A stretch of 44,405 nucleotides of DNA from Acidobacteriota bacterium (GTDB taxonomy: Bacteria > Acidobacteriota > Terriglobia > Bryobacterales > Bryobacteraceae), in contig JANXXI010000100.1 of assembly GCA_025350695.1 (NCBI GenBank), forward strand, positions 1 through 44,405, in the 5' to 3' direction. A program made the translations under genes and the position numbers. Position 1 is the stretch's first letter, and each line of letters starts with the position of its first letter. The notes below the pieces were generated by a model. It was not told the DNA's origin. It made no database searches and saw only the letters and a program-made list of their open reading frames with translations. Shown here one piece after another: positions 25,393 through 32,511 of this stretch.

Positions 25393-26216
25393 TTCGGCCT
25401 CCTTGCGGCAACAAACAATTTCGTCCAGGGTGGATCGTCTAAGCGGCTGATCTGCACTGCGGGACGTCCGCTAACCGCGGCGTGAATGAACTGCCCGCCG
25501 CCGATGTAAAAGCCGGTATGTGTTATTTTTTTCAGGTTACTTCCGAAATAGAGAAGGTCGCCTGGTTGCAGTGTGTCTCGTTCTACTGGCTTCACGCCAT
25601 CCCATTCGGCTTGCGGCCCGGCATCACGAGGCAGCATGACGCCTTGCCGACGGCAAAGCATCTGCGTGAACCCACTGCAATCGTACCCAAAGCTGGAGGT
25701 CCCACCCCAAGTGTATGGCAGGCCAATAAAACGTTTGCTCAACTCGATAACTTGGTCCACATTCAGCTTGTCCACGGCAAACGAAAGATCGCCCCTTTGC
25801 ACCCAGGCGCTACGATCGTCGACCAGTCGAACTTGCAACCAACGTTTCCCATTGCTTTCGGGTTCGGCCACAATTTCCAGCTTCGATTCGAAGGGGACAG
25901 TGATCACGGGTTGATGCTTAGTAACGCTAGGTTCGCGGTACAGGTGGGCGAACAGGCTGGCCACCGACGCAGTCTTACCGGTCGTGGCGTAGGGTTTGCC
26001 TGCATCCTTGAGCCGCGAAACCTCAATCCAGCCGGTATACTTGTCGAAAGTTTCAACTTTGATCCAACCGGCTTGCTTTTCCAAATAGAGGACTTGTGAG
26101 CCGTAAATGGATTGAGAAACGACATCGGCGTCCACGGTTGGCCGTGAATACATGTTGGCCACCGGTTCGTTTACCGTGCCAGCCAACGCCGCCGCCAACC
26201 ATAGCGCCAAAACCAT
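25389..26216 (-). CDS. SH3-NlpC/P60 family murein peptidase
   Basis: A 275-residue secreted Cys peptidase. A signal peptide (MVLALWLAAALAGTV) is followed by two SH3-like domains (about 17-72 and 85-145) and a C-terminal NlpC/P60 domain. Catalytic Cys is in YDCSGFTQML, His in THTGFYIGGG, and the third polar residue is His in QFIHAAV. Relatives (YkfC) cleave the gamma-D-Glu-diaminopimelate bond only in peptides with free N-terminal L-Ala, releasing L-Ala-D-Glu. The ATGA overlap with the dipeptide epimerase supports that role. Confidence 0.9.
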   Translation of the reverse strand: MVLALWLAAALAGTVNEPVANMYSRPTVDADVVSQSIYGSQVLYLEKQAGWIKVETFDKYTGWIEVSRLKDAGKPYATTGKTASVASLFAHLYREPSVTKHQPVITVPFESKLEIVAEPESNGKRWLQVRLVDDRSAWVQRGDLSFAVDKLNVDQVIELSKRFIGLPYTWGGTSSFGYDCSGFTQMLCRRQGVMLPRDAGPQAEWDGVKPVERDTLQPGDLLYFGSNLKKITHTGFYIGGGQFIHAAVSGRPAVQISRLDDPPWTKLFVAARRPK

Positions 26217-26228
26217 TCCCGTATTCCG

Positions 26229-26648
26229 CTATTGGCAGTACTGATCAAATGCTTGCGTCAACATCGCCGCAATCTGTGGCGCTTGCTGACTTTCAATTTG
26301 GTGCCGGTGCAACATGAAGACCGGTTTGCCATCTTTGAAAAGAGCGACCGAGGGTGACGAAGGAGCAAATTCCGGCAACAGTTCTCGCACGCGCTGAACA
26401 GCTTCCACATCAGCACCGGCGAAAACAGTAGCGGAGGTTTTTGGAGCAACAGAATGTTTCAGCGCCATTAGAATTCCAGGCCTCGCTTTTCCGGCCGCAC
26501 AACCGCAGACCGAATTGACTACCATCATGACCGTGCCTGACCCTGGGGCAAGCAATTGTTCAACTTGCTCGGGAGTCCTGGCCTCAATCACACCGTTCTG
26601 AGACAACTCCGCCCTCATGGGGGCGATTAAAGGTTCGGGATATCGCAT
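26229..26648 (-). CDS. BrxA/BrxB family bacilliredoxin
   Basis: A 139-residue thioredoxin-fold protein of the BrxA/BrxB (YphP/YqiW) family. The active-site CGC motif is in VNSVCGCAAGKARPG (Cys48 and Cys50). The family blocks RYPEPLIAPMRAEL, VFAGADVEAVQRVRELLPEFAPSSPS and MLHRHQIE are intact. In Firmicutes these proteins remove bacillithiol from client proteins; whether this organism makes bacillithiol cannot be seen here. The ATG at 26648 gives the family N-terminus. The gene lies 12 nt before the NlpC/P60 gene and has its own promoter-like TACAAT just upstream. Confidence 0.92.
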   Translation of the reverse strand: MRYPEPLIAPMRAELSQNGVIEARTPEQVEQLLAPGSGTVMMVVNSVCGCAAGKARPGILMALKHSVAPKTSATVFAGADVEAVQRVRELLPEFAPSSPSVALFKDGKPVFMLHRHQIESQQAPQIAAMLTQAFDQYCQ

Positions 26649-26655
26649 AACTTCT

Positions 26656-26661
26656 ATTGTA
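26656..26661 (-). promoter_or_regulatory. -10 box (TACAAT) of the bacilliredoxin gene, leaderless geometry
   Basis: TACAAT on the minus strand lies 7 nt before the ATG at 26648, directly after the terminator of the upstream regulator gene. A new transcript must begin here, so the box is functionally placed. The -35 region is weak. Confidence 0.5.
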
Positions 26662-26685
26662 GCGACCTCTTGGGTTCGTAAAGAC

Positions 26686-26720
26686 AAAAAGCGCAGCCCC
26701 TGACCGGGAGGCTGCGCTTT
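26686..26720 (-). terminator. Rho-independent terminator of the response regulator gene
   Basis: Read on the minus strand, AAAGCGCAGCC pairs perfectly with GGCTGCGCTTT (11 bp, 11-nt loop) and the stem runs into TTTTT. It lies 31 nt after the regulator stop. Confidence 0.9.
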
Positions 26721-26751
26721 CGTTCTCTGGAGGGATACATCTCAAAAAACC

Positions 26752-27501
26752 TTACGTGTTCAGATGAAGACCTTTGTGAATGGCATACAAAGCCAACTCC
26801 AGGCGATCAGAAACTCCAAGCTTATCGAAGATGTTGTGCAGGTGGTTCTTCACCGTCTGTTCGCTGATAAACATCTTCTCAGCCATTTCCTTGTTCTTAT
26901 AGCCCTGAGCCACGAGCGCAACGATTTCCCGTTCGCGCGTTGAGAGCGGGCTGCGTTCGCGCTGCTTGCCCGAACCGTTGGAGGACCCACCTTCGCCGGG
27001 CGCTGCGAATTGCCGCATCACAGCTGCTGTGGTGTGCGAATCCAGCCAAATCTCGCCGGAGAATACTTTGCGGATACTCTTGATGATCAAATCCGGAGCC
27101 GTTTGCTTGAGAACGATCCCTGAACACCCAAGCTTCATCGCTTGTACAAATTCGTTTTTGTCCTCGGATGCAGTCAAAATAATGACTCTGGTCCGGCGGT
27201 TGGTTTGTTGCAAGGTCTGCAACGCTCCTAATCCATCAAGGTTTGGCATCCGCAAATCTAGTAGAAGGACATCTGGATCCTTCGCTTGGACCACTTCCAG
27301 TACCTGACGGCCGTCCCCTGCTTCCCCCACTATATCCACATCTGACTCCAGACTTAGGAGCCGCCGCAAACCATCGCGTACAATCGGATGATCGTCCGCT
27401 ATCACAATTTTAATCCTGGGCTTGACCTCTGGCTGCGGAACGATGATTTCCTCTACAGGATTCTCGGCTACGCTGGCAGTGGCAAGAATTTCGTTTAGCA
27501 T
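26752..27501 (-). CDS. NarL/FixJ-type response regulator
   Basis: A 249-residue two-component regulator. The receiver domain (about 30-150) has the acidic pair IADDHP (D36, D37), phospho-acceptor Asp82 in LLLDLRMPNLDG, Thr in IILTASED and Lys in IVLKQTAPD. After a Gly/Ser-rich linker a LuxR-type HTH spans about 185-245 (LSTREREIVALVAQGYKNKEMAEKMFISEQTVKNHL; only key parts given). An unusual 28-residue acidic/Pro tail precedes the receiver. No histidine kinase gene is adjacent, so it is an orphan in this window. A promoter candidate lies about 30 nt upstream. Confidence 0.93.
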   Translation of the reverse strand: MLNEILATASVAENPVEEIIVPQPEVKPRIKIVIADDHPIVRDGLRRLLSLESDVDIVGEAGDGRQVLEVVQAKDPDVLLLDLRMPNLDGLGALQTLQQTNRRTRVIILTASEDKNEFVQAMKLGCSGIVLKQTAPDLIIKSIRKVFSGEIWLDSHTTAAVMRQFAAPGEGGSSNGSGKQRERSPLSTREREIVALVAQGYKNKEMAEKMFISEQTVKNHLHNIFDKLGVSDRLELALYAIHKGLHLNT

Positions 27502-27900
27502 TTTTTTTCGTCTCGCCTCGCTTCTATCCTGATGTTATAGACGTTCTAGTACTGCGTCAATTCCGTCTCGCCTTAGTTCAATCCTAAGAATTCACCTAGC
27601 TCTTGACATCGTTAGATCCTACTAAAGCCGCCGATTTTAGCGATTGTGGCTCTTAATTGCGTCTTCATTGTACCGCAAGGCTAATCTTTACTTTAACTTG
27701 AAAGTAGCGGCCGTATGTGGGAATGGCTTCCTAAACAGGCGGGCTGCTTCAAACCTATTTGTACGGGGCGGGAAACTTCGGTCCTGGCACAAACCGCTGG
27801 TATGGTTCTAGCAGTCCTAGTATTCATACTCCCATGGAAAAGATTATACCTGTCTATGGGAACAAATGAGGGCACTTCGGGGATACTAGTTTAAGAATCT
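27502..27900. other. 399-bp divergent intergenic region
   Basis: It separates the response regulator (-) from the selenoprotein gene (+). I find no convincing gene in it. A 60-residue minus-strand frame at 27693-27875 has no ribosome site and no recognisable features. TTGACA at 27603-27608 has no matching -10. TTCATA (27822-27827) and TATACC (16-nt spacing) form a weak promoter candidate for the selenoprotein gene. Confidence 0.6.
27534..27560 (-). promoter_or_regulatory. Candidate promoter of the response regulator
   Basis: On the minus strand, TTGACG (27560-27555) and TATAAC (27539-27534) are spaced by 15 nt, slightly short of the optimum. The start codon is 32 nt downstream of the -10 box. 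Confidence 0.4.
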
Positions 27901-28959
27901 ATGAAAGCAGCCATCGTCATATCCCTTCTAAGCCCTCTCCTGCTGGCCCAGGTTAAACCGAGCGAGGCCTCGACATTTGCAGCCAAGTTGGGACCAGCTA
28001 TTGGCGCCAAGGCTCCTATCCTTGAGGTTAAAGATAATGTCGGGAGAGCGCAATCATTCACGTCCCTCCGCGGACCCAAGGGACTTATCCTCCTCTTCGT
28101 CCGTTCGGCCGATTGGTGACCTTACTGTAAATCCCAGCTGGTCGAGCTGGAAGAATGGTTGCCTGAAGTGAAGAAGCGGGGCTACGGAGTGGCCTCTGTA
28201 AGTTACGATTCAATCGAGGTTTTGAAGAACTTCGCGGATCGGAAGAAGCTGACCTATCCTTTGTTGTCTGATCCGGATTCGAAGATGATCAAAGCTTTTG
28301 GGATACTGAACGAAGGACCCAAGACGGGATTCGCAGTTGGTATTCCTCACCCTGGTATCTTCATGCTCAATGCCGCAGGAATGGTGGAAGCCAAGTTTTT
28401 CGAAGAAGATTACCGCGAGCGAATTACCATTTCAGCCTTACTATCCAACCAATTGGGGAAGCCGGGATTACAAGCCGGTGAACAAGTGGAGGGTAAGAAT
28501 GCCCGGGTCACTCCGAAAGCGAGCAGTTTGACGGCACGCACGGGGCAGCACATCGTTTTGAGCTTAGAGGTTGAACTTCCGAAGGGCATTCACGCTTACG
28601 CACCTGGTGCGCCGGAAGAGTACATACCCGTCGATTGGAAGTCAGAGCCGAATGAGGCTTACCGGTTGGGACCTTTAATTACGCCTGAGCCTAGACGCCT
28701 CAAAGTCGGCGGTGAAACCGTCCCCGTCCCGGTCTTTGAAGGTACGTTTACTCTTAAGCGGGAGTTAATCCCTGGCGCCCAACCCAAATTGAAGGCAGCG
28801 ACTGACAAACAGGGCAACTTCAAGGTTCCCGTTGCGTTTCGGTATCAGGTTTGTTCAGACCGCCAATGTTTTCCGCCACAAACGGTAAATGTAAACTGGA
28901 CATTTCGAGCAGAGCAATTAGAGTCCGAGCGAGTTCCGGCGGAACTCCGCAGGAAGTAA
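27901..28959 (+). CDS. Predicted selenoprotein: secreted UxxC redoxin fused to a DsbD-alpha-like domain
   Basis: One frame of 353 codons interrupted only by TGA at 28117-28119 (codon 73). Read as selenocysteine it gives RSADW-U-PYCKSQLVELE, an AhpC/TSA-type redoxin active site in which UxxC (U73, C76) replaces CxxC. The first 16 residues form a signal peptide (MKAAIVISLLSPLLLA). The redoxin domain spans about 28-190, and PHPGIFMLNAAGMVEAKFF continues the fold after the TGA. Residues about 210-345 match the N-terminal alpha domain of DsbD, with its Cys pair in YQVCSDRQCFPP. Predicted role: envelope thiol/peroxide reduction or electron relay. If not recoded, the gene would be a nonsense pseudogene; the SECIS-like hairpin and intact downstream frame argue against that. 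Confidence 0.82.
28117..28150 (+). promoter_or_regulatory. UGA codon with bacterial SECIS-like hairpin
   Basis: CCAGCT (28134-28139) pairs perfectly with AGCTGG (28145-28150) around the 5-nt loop GGTCG. The loop starts 20 nt after the UGA, within the range known for bacterial SECIS elements, and opens with GGU. From memory, the E. coli fdhF element has the loop GGUCU recognised by SelB. A weaker lower helix (UGACC with GGUUG, 28117-28121 with 28157-28161) could extend it. All bases are also coding. Confidence 0.75.
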
Positions 28960-28976
28960 TCAAAGGAAAGTCTCTC

Positions 28977-29993
28977 TTGGAATCGCTCTATTGGGTAATG
29001 AGTTGGCTCTGCCACCGCAAGTGCGTTCACTGTTATGAAGATAGGTTTCGCCCGTATTACGGCGCCGAATTGGCAGCCGTCGTCACCGAGGCGGAAACCA
29101 ATTTCCGGGCGATCATATCGAATCTTCCGGCGCAAATGTCGTACCTCGACGCAGCCGATGGTCTTGCTAGGAAACGGGGGCGCATCATTCTCGCCGGTGG
29201 CGAAATCCTTCTTGAACCAGTCCGTAAGACTGTTTTGTACCCCGCTCTTGATCTTCTTTATGACAAGTACAAAGACCAGGGCGGCGTGGAGCTTATTGTC
29301 CAGACTACCGGCGATATCCTTTCCACCCAGATTGTCGAAGATCTCGTAAAATACCATGTCAACGTGATTTCGATTTCCGGCATCGATGAATTTCATCAAG
29401 GGCTTGAGGAAGAGTCAGACCGGGAAGCTCTGCGGGCGAAAATTACGGCAATGTGCGATGCTAACGGCGTACATCATTTCCCTCTGAACGCCGGGCAAAG
29501 ACCTTTCGAGCCAGGCCGCTATTTCCACTTCTTCGGCGCGACTAAAGGGTCCTGGATCGGCAAGATCTGGCCGCGCGGCCGAGCCCATCAAAACGAACTC
29601 TCCACGGCCACATTGGCTGATAACTTTTGCAACGCGTGGTCTGGCGGCCTCAACTTCTTGGATACCGCCCACGGGGGTAGCGAGGTATCTATCGAGCCAA
29701 ATGGCAACGTCTATCCTTGTTGCATGAAAACCAAGAAGGCGATAGGGAACTTGCTCACTGAATCACTCGATTCGATTCTGGCCCGGCGCCGCGGCGACCC
29801 TGTGTATGAGGCAATTTCAATGGGCCACCCCGAACGAATGGGAATCGGTCACGGCTGGAGCGTTGAAAAGTTTTACGAGGCATCGACAACCACTTTGCCT
29901 TCCGGTAAGTCCTACCAGAATCTGTGCATAGGCTGTGATAAATTTCATGATGAAGTGTTAGGAACGGGCGGTTTACTTATCAACCCAAAATAG
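28977..29993 (+). CDS. Radical SAM protein with SPASM-like C-terminal cysteines
   Basis: A protein of about 338 residues. The radical SAM cluster motif is CHRKCVHC (C-x3-C-x2-C, C12, C16, C19), preceded by the expected beta-strand (YWVMSWL). GGEILLEP is the SAM-binding GGE motif. The C-terminus has NGNVYPCCMKTKKAIGNL and CIGCDKFH, resembling a SPASM auxiliary cluster domain. TTG at 28977 is preferred: AAAGGAAAG lies about 8 nt upstream; ATG at 28998 would truncate the strand. It starts 17 nt after the selenoprotein stop, so one transcript is likely. Substrate unknown; peptide modification is the usual job of SPASM enzymes. Its end overlaps tsaB on the other strand by 21 nt. Confidence 0.85.
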   Translation: MESLYWVMSWLCHRKCVHCYEDRFRPYYGAELAAVVTEAETNFRAIISNLPAQMSYLDAADGLARKRGRIILAGGEILLEPVRKTVLYPALDLLYDKYKDQGGVELIVQTTGDILSTQIVEDLVKYHVNVISISGIDEFHQGLEEESDREALRAKITAMCDANGVHHFPLNAGQRPFEPGRYFHFFGATKGSWIGKIWPRGRAHQNELSTATLADNFCNAWSGGLNFLDTAHGGSEVSIEPNGNVYPCCMKTKKAIGNLLTESLDSILARRRGDPVYEAISMGHPERMGIGHGWSVEKFYEASTTTLPSGKSYQNLCIGCDKFHDEVLGTGGLLINPK

Positions 29994-30617
29994 TTCCGCA
30001 TCCGCGCGCCGGACATAATTTGCGTTGATGGCTGCAGCGGATTCTTCAAGCCCTTGAGAAAGACGTTGGGCCGCAAGTAATCCAATCGCTCCGGCCAGCC
30101 GATGCCCAACCGCCGTCACGGAACGTCCAGGTAGGTCTAACACAGCCCGATCCGTAGTTAGCAATTCTGCCTCAGCGGGTAGCGAAGCAAGCCAGTTGGG
30201 CAGGGGAGTGACAATCTCTTCGGTGAGGGCGTTTAGCTGGGAATCAAAAAGGGCTCCAAATATGTCGCCTCTGCGGGCATCAAGGAAGGGCGCCCGCACC
30301 GGGGCTGAGCCATAAGATGCAATCGCTTCCAAATTCGATATAGCGCAGATCGGTTTAGACAGCGCGTAGGCCAAGCCTTTTATGGCGGCCAATCCGACGC
30401 GTACCCCGGTAAACGTTCCGGGCCCTTTGGCTGAGGCGAAACAATCGATGTTTTTTAGCGTAGTTTTTTGGTCTTGCAGCAGAGCGTTAATCTCGTCGAA
30501 CAAAACCTGCCCGAAACCAGACGGCGCCTCGATCCCAATTTCACACACGACAACTCCATCCTCAATGAGTGCGATGCTGCCAAATTCCGCAGTCGTATCC
30601 AACGCCAGAAGCCGCAC
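29973..30617 (-). CDS. tsaB: tRNA threonylcarbamoyladenosine biosynthesis protein TsaB
   Basis: A 214-residue ASKHA-fold protein, partner of TsaD in t6A37 tRNA modification. The N-terminus MRLLALDTTAEFGSIAL and the signature KGPGTFTGVRVGLAAIKGLAYA are diagnostic. The C-terminal NYVRRADAELFW is the conserved TsaB tail. The metal-binding residues of TsaD are absent, as expected. It lies 2 nt downstream of the GH-like gene on the same strand, and its 3' end overlaps the convergent radical SAM gene. Confidence 0.95.
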   Translation of the reverse strand: MRLLALDTTAEFGSIALIEDGVVVCEIGIEAPSGFGQVLFDEINALLQDQKTTLKNIDCFASAKGPGTFTGVRVGLAAIKGLAYALSKPICAISNLEAIASYGSAPVRAPFLDARRGDIFGALFDSQLNALTEEIVTPLPNWLASLPAEAELLTTDRAVLDLPGRSVTAVGHRLAGAIGLLAAQRLSQGLEESAAAINANYVRRADAELFWVDK

Positions 30618-30619
30618 CC

Positions 30620-32461
30620 TTACTCCGTCACCATGTATACCTTGTCGGCGGCATAGGCTTTGCCGTTTGCGTTCACAGCTGAGATGCGGACATTGAGAAC
30701 AGCGGGAAACTTTTTGATGATTCCAGGAGGAACACGAAATGATCCACGCGCTCCTGTGGCCAGAATGCGGCTCCCTTGCCCATCGGCAACTACTTCGCCA
30801 GTTAACACATACATCATGGATCGAGTAGCTCGCGTGTCCTTCTTTATCTTCAATTCAAAGGCATATTCCTTTTTAGTGGTAAGATCACCATCGCGGGGCG
30901 CAATCAACTGAAAGGGCACCTTTTCGGTACTGAGTTCAATCTCCTGTACAAAGGGTGGCCGGGATTCAAACTTATAGTTACGTAAGCTCTCCTTACGCCC
31001 GTCGCGAGATAGTTGCAAGACCCAATCTTGAGTCTTCGTGGGAGGTTCGCCGACAAACTTCTCGCCTTTGAAGTTTTTCATCGTCACGGTTTCACCGGTG
31101 ATTGGGTTGAACCAATACACGTTGTAGGAATGCTTTTCGACGGTGACCTCAATCAAGCCTGGCTTCTCGACATAGACGATATATTCAACACCGTCCAGCG
31201 CAAGAGCCCGGCCGCCGTCCACCTCAAAATAGGGATCCAACTCCCAGTGCCGCGTCCAATCGAAGAAATCGAACCAAGCCTTCATGGCCTTCGCTCCAGG
31301 CGATTCAGTGTACTTGGGATCTACCGCCTTGCCACCGGTCCCACTCAGGCCTGTGTTGGCAAAGGATGGGTAATGTCCGTCCATCGTCACGTTCCAAAGG
31401 CGCTTGCGAAATGCGTCGCTGTCGACATCCGTCTGTCGCGTCTTCCCAGCCCCGGAATCTTCGGCGCCAATTCCAAAATTCACGAATGGCTTAGTAAACA
31501 ACTGCCGCTCTACGGCGCAAGCTTGGTCATCCGCCGTTTGATAGCTGATGAAATCCATCCAACCATCGGACTGCAATCCCGCCGAACTTCCTTCTGTGAA
31601 TGTTGATCGCGGATGCCCATACGGATCGTTCTTCTTTAAGTAATCGCCAATCTCTTTGAGCAGCGCTCGTCCGTCGGCATAGCTTTCATATTCGTCCAAG
31701 CCCAGCCATGTAAGATTTGACGAACTGTAACGGCCAATGACATATTTCAAAAACCGTTCCCGCTGCTGCCACGTGGGAAACAGTTGACGCAATTGGTTGT
31801 TAGCTTGCCCGAGCATGAGGTCCACGACAATGCCTTTCTTGTTCACGTATTGAAGGCGCCGGTCGAGTTCCTGAAAATAGGCTGGATTAGGTTTATCCGC
31901 TTCGGGGTATGCATTCTTTGCGTCTTGCGCCGTTGCGCCAAATAGTTGGGTTCTAATGTGTGTAAACTCACGAGCCGCGCGGTCATTGACGATTGCCTCA
32001 AACTTCGATTGATCCATCGTCGCCAAACTCAACAGCGTATCGCCCATCCACAAATGCGGCTTGTTGGCTTCGCTATACTTCCAATGACGTAAATTCGCCG
32101 GTCGAATGAACCCGCGCGCGTCGCCTGTAAGCGCTTCCACGTGGCCTAATTTGCCATCGAATCGCGCTAGATTTGAGGTGAGGCGGAAATCCCATTGCCC
32201 GGCGTCGAGCGGCGAAAAGCGGATGATCATTTTCCGTCCGCCATCCCAAAATGCGGGGAGCTTGAAGGTAGCATGCTTGGGCGACCGCACCTCCGCATGC
32301 ATGTTTACAGACGCGTACGGGTTGGGATGCGCCTTAGCTTCAGCATCATCCAATTCGAAAACAAGATCGCAGCTTTGATAGATCGGCGTTGGCGGGCAAA
32401 TTGTTTGCCCCGTCAGTGACCGGATAAACAAGGTAAGTAACCCCACCCGAAATTTGCGCAT
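30620..32461 (-). CDS. Secreted DUF5060/DUF4038-type glycoside hydrolase-like protein
   Basis: A 613-residue exported protein. An N-terminal signal (MRKFRVGLLTLFIRSLTGQ) is followed by a DUF5060 beta domain (about 28-110: VFELDDAEAKAHPNPY, FWDGGRKMIIRFSPLDAG), then a TIM barrel of the DUF4038/GH140-like kind (about 115-420: HLWMGDTLLSLATMD, WLGLDEYESY, DGHYPSFANTG). A C-terminal beta domain resembles the putative collagen-binding domain of such enzymes (GRALALDGVEYIVYVEKPG). Related proteins act on plant or microbial polysaccharides. The catalytic acids are not certain from reading alone. No clear Shine-Dalgarno precedes the ATG. Confidence 0.75.
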   Translation of the reverse strand: MRKFRVGLLTLFIRSLTGQTICPPTPIYQSCDLVFELDDAEAKAHPNPYASVNMHAEVRSPKHATFKLPAFWDGGRKMIIRFSPLDAGQWDFRLTSNLARFDGKLGHVEALTGDARGFIRPANLRHWKYSEANKPHLWMGDTLLSLATMDQSKFEAIVNDRAAREFTHIRTQLFGATAQDAKNAYPEADKPNPAYFQELDRRLQYVNKKGIVVDLMLGQANNQLRQLFPTWQQRERFLKYVIGRYSSSNLTWLGLDEYESYADGRALLKEIGDYLKKNDPYGHPRSTFTEGSSAGLQSDGWMDFISYQTADDQACAVERQLFTKPFVNFGIGAEDSGAGKTRQTDVDSDAFRKRLWNVTMDGHYPSFANTGLSGTGGKAVDPKYTESPGAKAMKAWFDFFDWTRHWELDPYFEVDGGRALALDGVEYIVYVEKPGLIEVTVEKHSYNVYWFNPITGETVTMKNFKGEKFVGEPPTKTQDWVLQLSRDGRKESLRNYKFESRPPFVQEIELSTEKVPFQLIAPRDGDLTTKKEYAFELKIKKDTRATRSMMYVLTGEVVADGQGSRILATGARGSFRVPPGIIKKFPAVLNVRISAVNANGKAYAADKVYMVTE

Positions 32462-32511
32462 AGGCTTCTTTACAGTGTAGCCGTTCCTTTAATTCTTGAG
32501 ACAATCGATCT

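Noticed and set aside
27785-27800. TGGCAC followed by a GC-containing block, resembling a sigma-54 promoter
   Set aside because: The spacing is wrong: ten bases after the GG the sequence is TG, not GC.
27693-27875. 60-residue minus-strand ORF in the 27.5-27.9 kb gap
   Set aside because: No ribosome site, no domain-like features, composition typical of non-coding sequence.
27901-28119. Separate 72-residue secreted peptide gene
   Set aside because: It ends in the middle of a redoxin active site and continues in the same frame; selenocysteine readthrough is more likely.
28845-29399. 184-residue minus-strand ORF across the selenoprotein/radical SAM junction
   Set aside because: It is antisense to two well-supported genes and shows no family features or ribosome site.
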